A stretch of 64,000 nucleotides of DNA from Sulfopaludibacter sp963815475 (GTDB lineage Bacteria; Acidobacteriota; Terriglobia; Bryobacterales; Bryobacteraceae). The DNA is taken from positions 434,001 to 498,000 of the forward strand of contig CAWFHD010000003.1 in the NCBI GenBank assembly GCA_963815475.1, read 5' to 3'. Position numbers and translations under genes: made by a program. The notes beneath the pieces were generated by a model, which was not told where the DNA came from, searched no databases, and worked only from the letters and a program-made list of their open reading frames with translations. Below are positions 62,017-64,000 of the stretch, piece by piece (position 1 is the stretch's first letter; every line of letters starts with the position of its first letter).

Positions 62017-64000
62017 GTGTGGATCGTTAGGCTCGCGCTGCGGCGTCCTTATACCTTCGTCGTCATGGCGATACTCATGCTTGTGCTGGGTATCACTGCG
62101 ATCTTGAGCATGCCGACGGATATTTTTCCCTATATCGACATTCCTGTTGCGTCGGTCATCTGGTCGTATAACGGCATGTCGCCTCGGGAAATGACGGATC
62201 GAATCGTCACCATCTTCGAGCGAGCGCTCACCACCACCGTCAACGACATCGAGCACATGGAGTCTACCACCTACAACGGTGTGTCAGTGACGCGGATCTA
62301 TTTCCAACCGAGCGTCAAGATCGAAATGGCCATCGCGCAGATTACCGCGCTCGCGCAAACCATTCTTCGGCCGCTGCCGCCGGGCACGTTTGCTCCCCTG
62401 ATTGTGTCGTTCGATGCATCGAGTGTGCCAATTTTACAACTGGGCCTGCAGAGCAACACGCTCAGCGAAGCACAGCTCTACGACTACGGGCAAAACTTCA
62501 TTCGCACCCAACTGGCCACCGTGCAAGGCGCGGCCATCCCTCTGCCGTATGGCGGCAAAGTGCGCGCCATCATGGTGGATATCGACCCGAATGCGCTCTA
62601 TGCGAAGCACCTTTCGGCCACCGACATTTCCAACGCCATGAACCTGCAGGCGCCGGTGATTCCCGCCGGAACCGTCAAGGTGGGCGATCGCGAGTACGTG
62701 GTGCAGACGAATAGCAGTCCGCTGACAGTGGAAGGGCTGAACAACATGCCCATCCACACCTTGAACAATGCGACCGTCTTCATTCGCGACGTCGCGCAAG
62801 TTCGCGATGGCTACCAGGTGCAGACCAATATAGTGCGGTCCAACGGCTTGCGCGCGGCGTTGCTCGTGGTGCTCAAGAACGGCAGGGCATCTACACTTGA
62901 CATCATCAAGAACGTGAAATCCGCACTGCCCCGCATTATGGCGGGATTGCCGCAGTCGCTCGAAGTGAAACAACTGTTCGACCAATCGGTGTTTGTGCGC
63001 GCATCGATTCAAGGAGTGTTGCGGGAGGGCGCCATCGCCGCGGCGCTCACCGGTCTGATGATTCTGCTCTTCGTGGGAAGCTGGCGCAGCACGCTCATTG
63101 TCTGTATTTCGATTCCATTGTCAATTCTGACGTCGCTCATTGTGCTCGGGCTGCTGGGCCAAACCGTGAATGTGATGACGCTTGGAGGACTCGCACTGGC
63201 AGTGGGAATTCTGGTGGACGACGCGACGGTGGAAATCGAGAACATCCACCGCAACATGGGCATGAAGAAGCCGATTACTCACGCCATTCTGGATGGAGCG
63301 CAGCAGATTGCGGTGCCGGCATTCGTTTCCACGCTCTCCATCTGCATGGTGTTCGTGCCGGTGCTGCTACTCACGGGCACGGCGAAATATCTCTTCACAC
63401 CTCTAGCCATGGCGGTGGTGTTCGCGATGCTCACCTCGTATCTGCTGACGCGCACACTGGTGCCCACAATGGTGCACTACCTCTTGAAAGAAGAGGCGGA
63501 ATATTACCAGCAGGGCGAGGGCCGGGCGCGCCAGACCGGATTGATCTGGAAAACACACTTCGCATTCGAAAAGAGATTCGAGCGAATGCGCCATCGCTAC
63601 CACGGCTGGCTGGAGTGGGCGATTCACCATGCCGCGTGGGTGGCCGGTCTGTTCGGCCTTTTCGTCGCAGTCTCGCTGGTGCTGGCGTTGGTGGTGGGCC
63701 GCGACTTCTTTCCGTATGTGGATGCCGGTCAGCTCAAGATGCACGTGCGGACGCCCGAGGGCACCCGCATCGAACAGACGGAGCGAATATTCGCCGACAT
63801 CGAGAAGCAGGTTCGGCAGATGATTCCTGCCCAGGACCTGGAGACTATCCTCGACAATATTGGACTACCGAATAGCGGTATCAACCTGGCGTTCGGCGCC
63901 AGCGCGAATATTGCATCGTCCGATGGGGACATTCTGATTTCGCTCGCTCCAGGCAAACACAAGGGCACGCAGGAGTATGAGCGGATTCTGCGCACTCAGT
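62017..64000 (+). CDS. RND (AcrB-like) efflux permease, cut by the window edge
   Basis: GTG 62017 opens MWIVRLALRRPYTFVVMAIL, and the frame is intact to the end of the window (661 codons). Features are MPTDIFPYIDIPVASVIWSY, the porter subdomain SVPILQLGLQSNTLSEAQLY, TM segments LTGLMILLFVGSWRSTLIVC and GGLALAVGILVDDATVEIEN (the proton-relay Asp pair), and VPVLLLTGTAKYLFTPLAM. About 400 residues of the usual 1050 are missing. It is a close paralogue of the broken permease at 44097-47396. The ribosome site is weak (CCGGACAACCT). The 272 bp before it hold no clear gene. Partner genes lie beyond the window. Confidence 0.93.
   Translation, partial: MWIVRLALRRPYTFVVMAILMLVLGITAILSMPTDIFPYIDIPVASVIWSYNGMSPREMTDRIVTIFERALTTTVNDIEHMESTTYNGVSVTRIYFQPSVKIEMAIAQITALAQTILRPLPPGTFAPLIVSFDASSVPILQLGLQSNTLSEAQLYDYGQNFIRTQLATVQGAAIPLPYGGKVRAIMVDIDPNALYAKHLSATDISNAMNLQAPVIPAGTVKVGDREYVVQTNSSPLTVEGLNNMPIHTLNNATVFIRDVAQVRDGYQVQTNIVRSNGLRAALLVVLKNGRASTLDIIKNVKSALPRIMAGLPQSLEVKQLFDQSVFVRASIQGVLREGAIAAALTGLMILLFVGSWRSTLIVCISIPLSILTSLIVLGLLGQTVNVMTLGGLALAVGILVDDATVEIENIHRNMGMKKPITHAILDGAQQIAVPAFVSTLSICMVFVPVLLLTGTAKYLFTPLAMAVVFAMLTSYLLTRTLVPTMVHYLLKEEAEYYQQGEGRARQTGLIWKTHFAFEKRFERMRHRYHGWLEWAIHHAAWVAGLFGLFVAVSLVLALVVGRDFFPYVDAGQLKMHVRTPEGTRIEQTERIFADIEKQVRQMIPAQDLETILDNIGLPNSGINLAFGASANIASSDGDILISLAPGKHKGTQEYERILRTQ

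Overview
The window reads as a high-GC chromosomal segment of a soil acidobacterium, most likely of the Solibacter/Bryobacterales type. That placement is an inference from content. It carries a TIGR03435-type domain (2459-4564), a large BACON-like/TIGR03437 secreted protein (47477-49918), a Ser/Thr kinase with a TPR tail facing a TIGR02999-type ECF sigma factor (28808-31849), and IPTL-/PEP-CTERM-like sorting tails. No rRNA, tRNA, CRISPR array, phage or transposase was seen. Genes are short monocistrons or 2-3 gene operons, and convergent pairs often end within 50 bp of each other.

Layout. 0-8.7 kb: secreted and envelope proteins (IPTL-CTERM protein, TIGR03435/beta-lactamase-family fusion, chemotaxis receptor, frameshifted alpha/beta hydrolase, TlpA-like thioredoxin). 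8.7-13.5 kb: a 1245-aa TPR-CHAT protease-like protein followed by a multi-TM protein and a secreted PEGA-like protein; this is the best candidate for an uncharacterised system. 13.5-28.7 kb: metabolic and repair genes, including a DUF1624 membrane protein, aldo/keto reductase, Gfo/Idh/MocA oxidoreductase, AraC regulator, two DinB proteins, a kinase-aminotransferase fusion, a frameshifted SMP-30 lactonase, a SpoU methyltransferase, a histidine kinase, a YcaQ-type glycosylase, and a coupled LRR-ArsR-SDR set. 28.7-33 kb: Ser/Thr kinase, two ECF sigma factors and a tiny PEP-CTERM protein. 33-42.8 kb: small stress or detoxification-type proteins, a MocR regulator, a response regulator, a ferredoxin-reductase-like flavoprotein, and a PucR-type regulator whose start codon lies in a perfect palindrome opposite an ABM-SnoaL-SRPBCC operon. 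42.8-47.4 kb: an RND efflux pair whose permease needs about ten single-base corrections. 47.4-62 kb: TIGR03437 protein, esterase, receiver protein, small proteins, methyltransferase, MalT-like regulator, sialidase, a protein with two copies of an unnamed domain, and a haem-binding/cytochrome P460 fusion. 62-64 kb: a second, so far intact RND permease running off the edge.

A striking property is the number of apparent single-nucleotide frameshifts (about 18) at roughly 6.58, 21.43, 40.55, 44.0-47.25 (eleven), 51.39, 56.99, 58.25 and 58.56 kb. They restore well-conserved proteins without internal stops. Base-calling or assembly error is therefore at least as likely as real gene decay, and disrupted genes should be read with that in mind.
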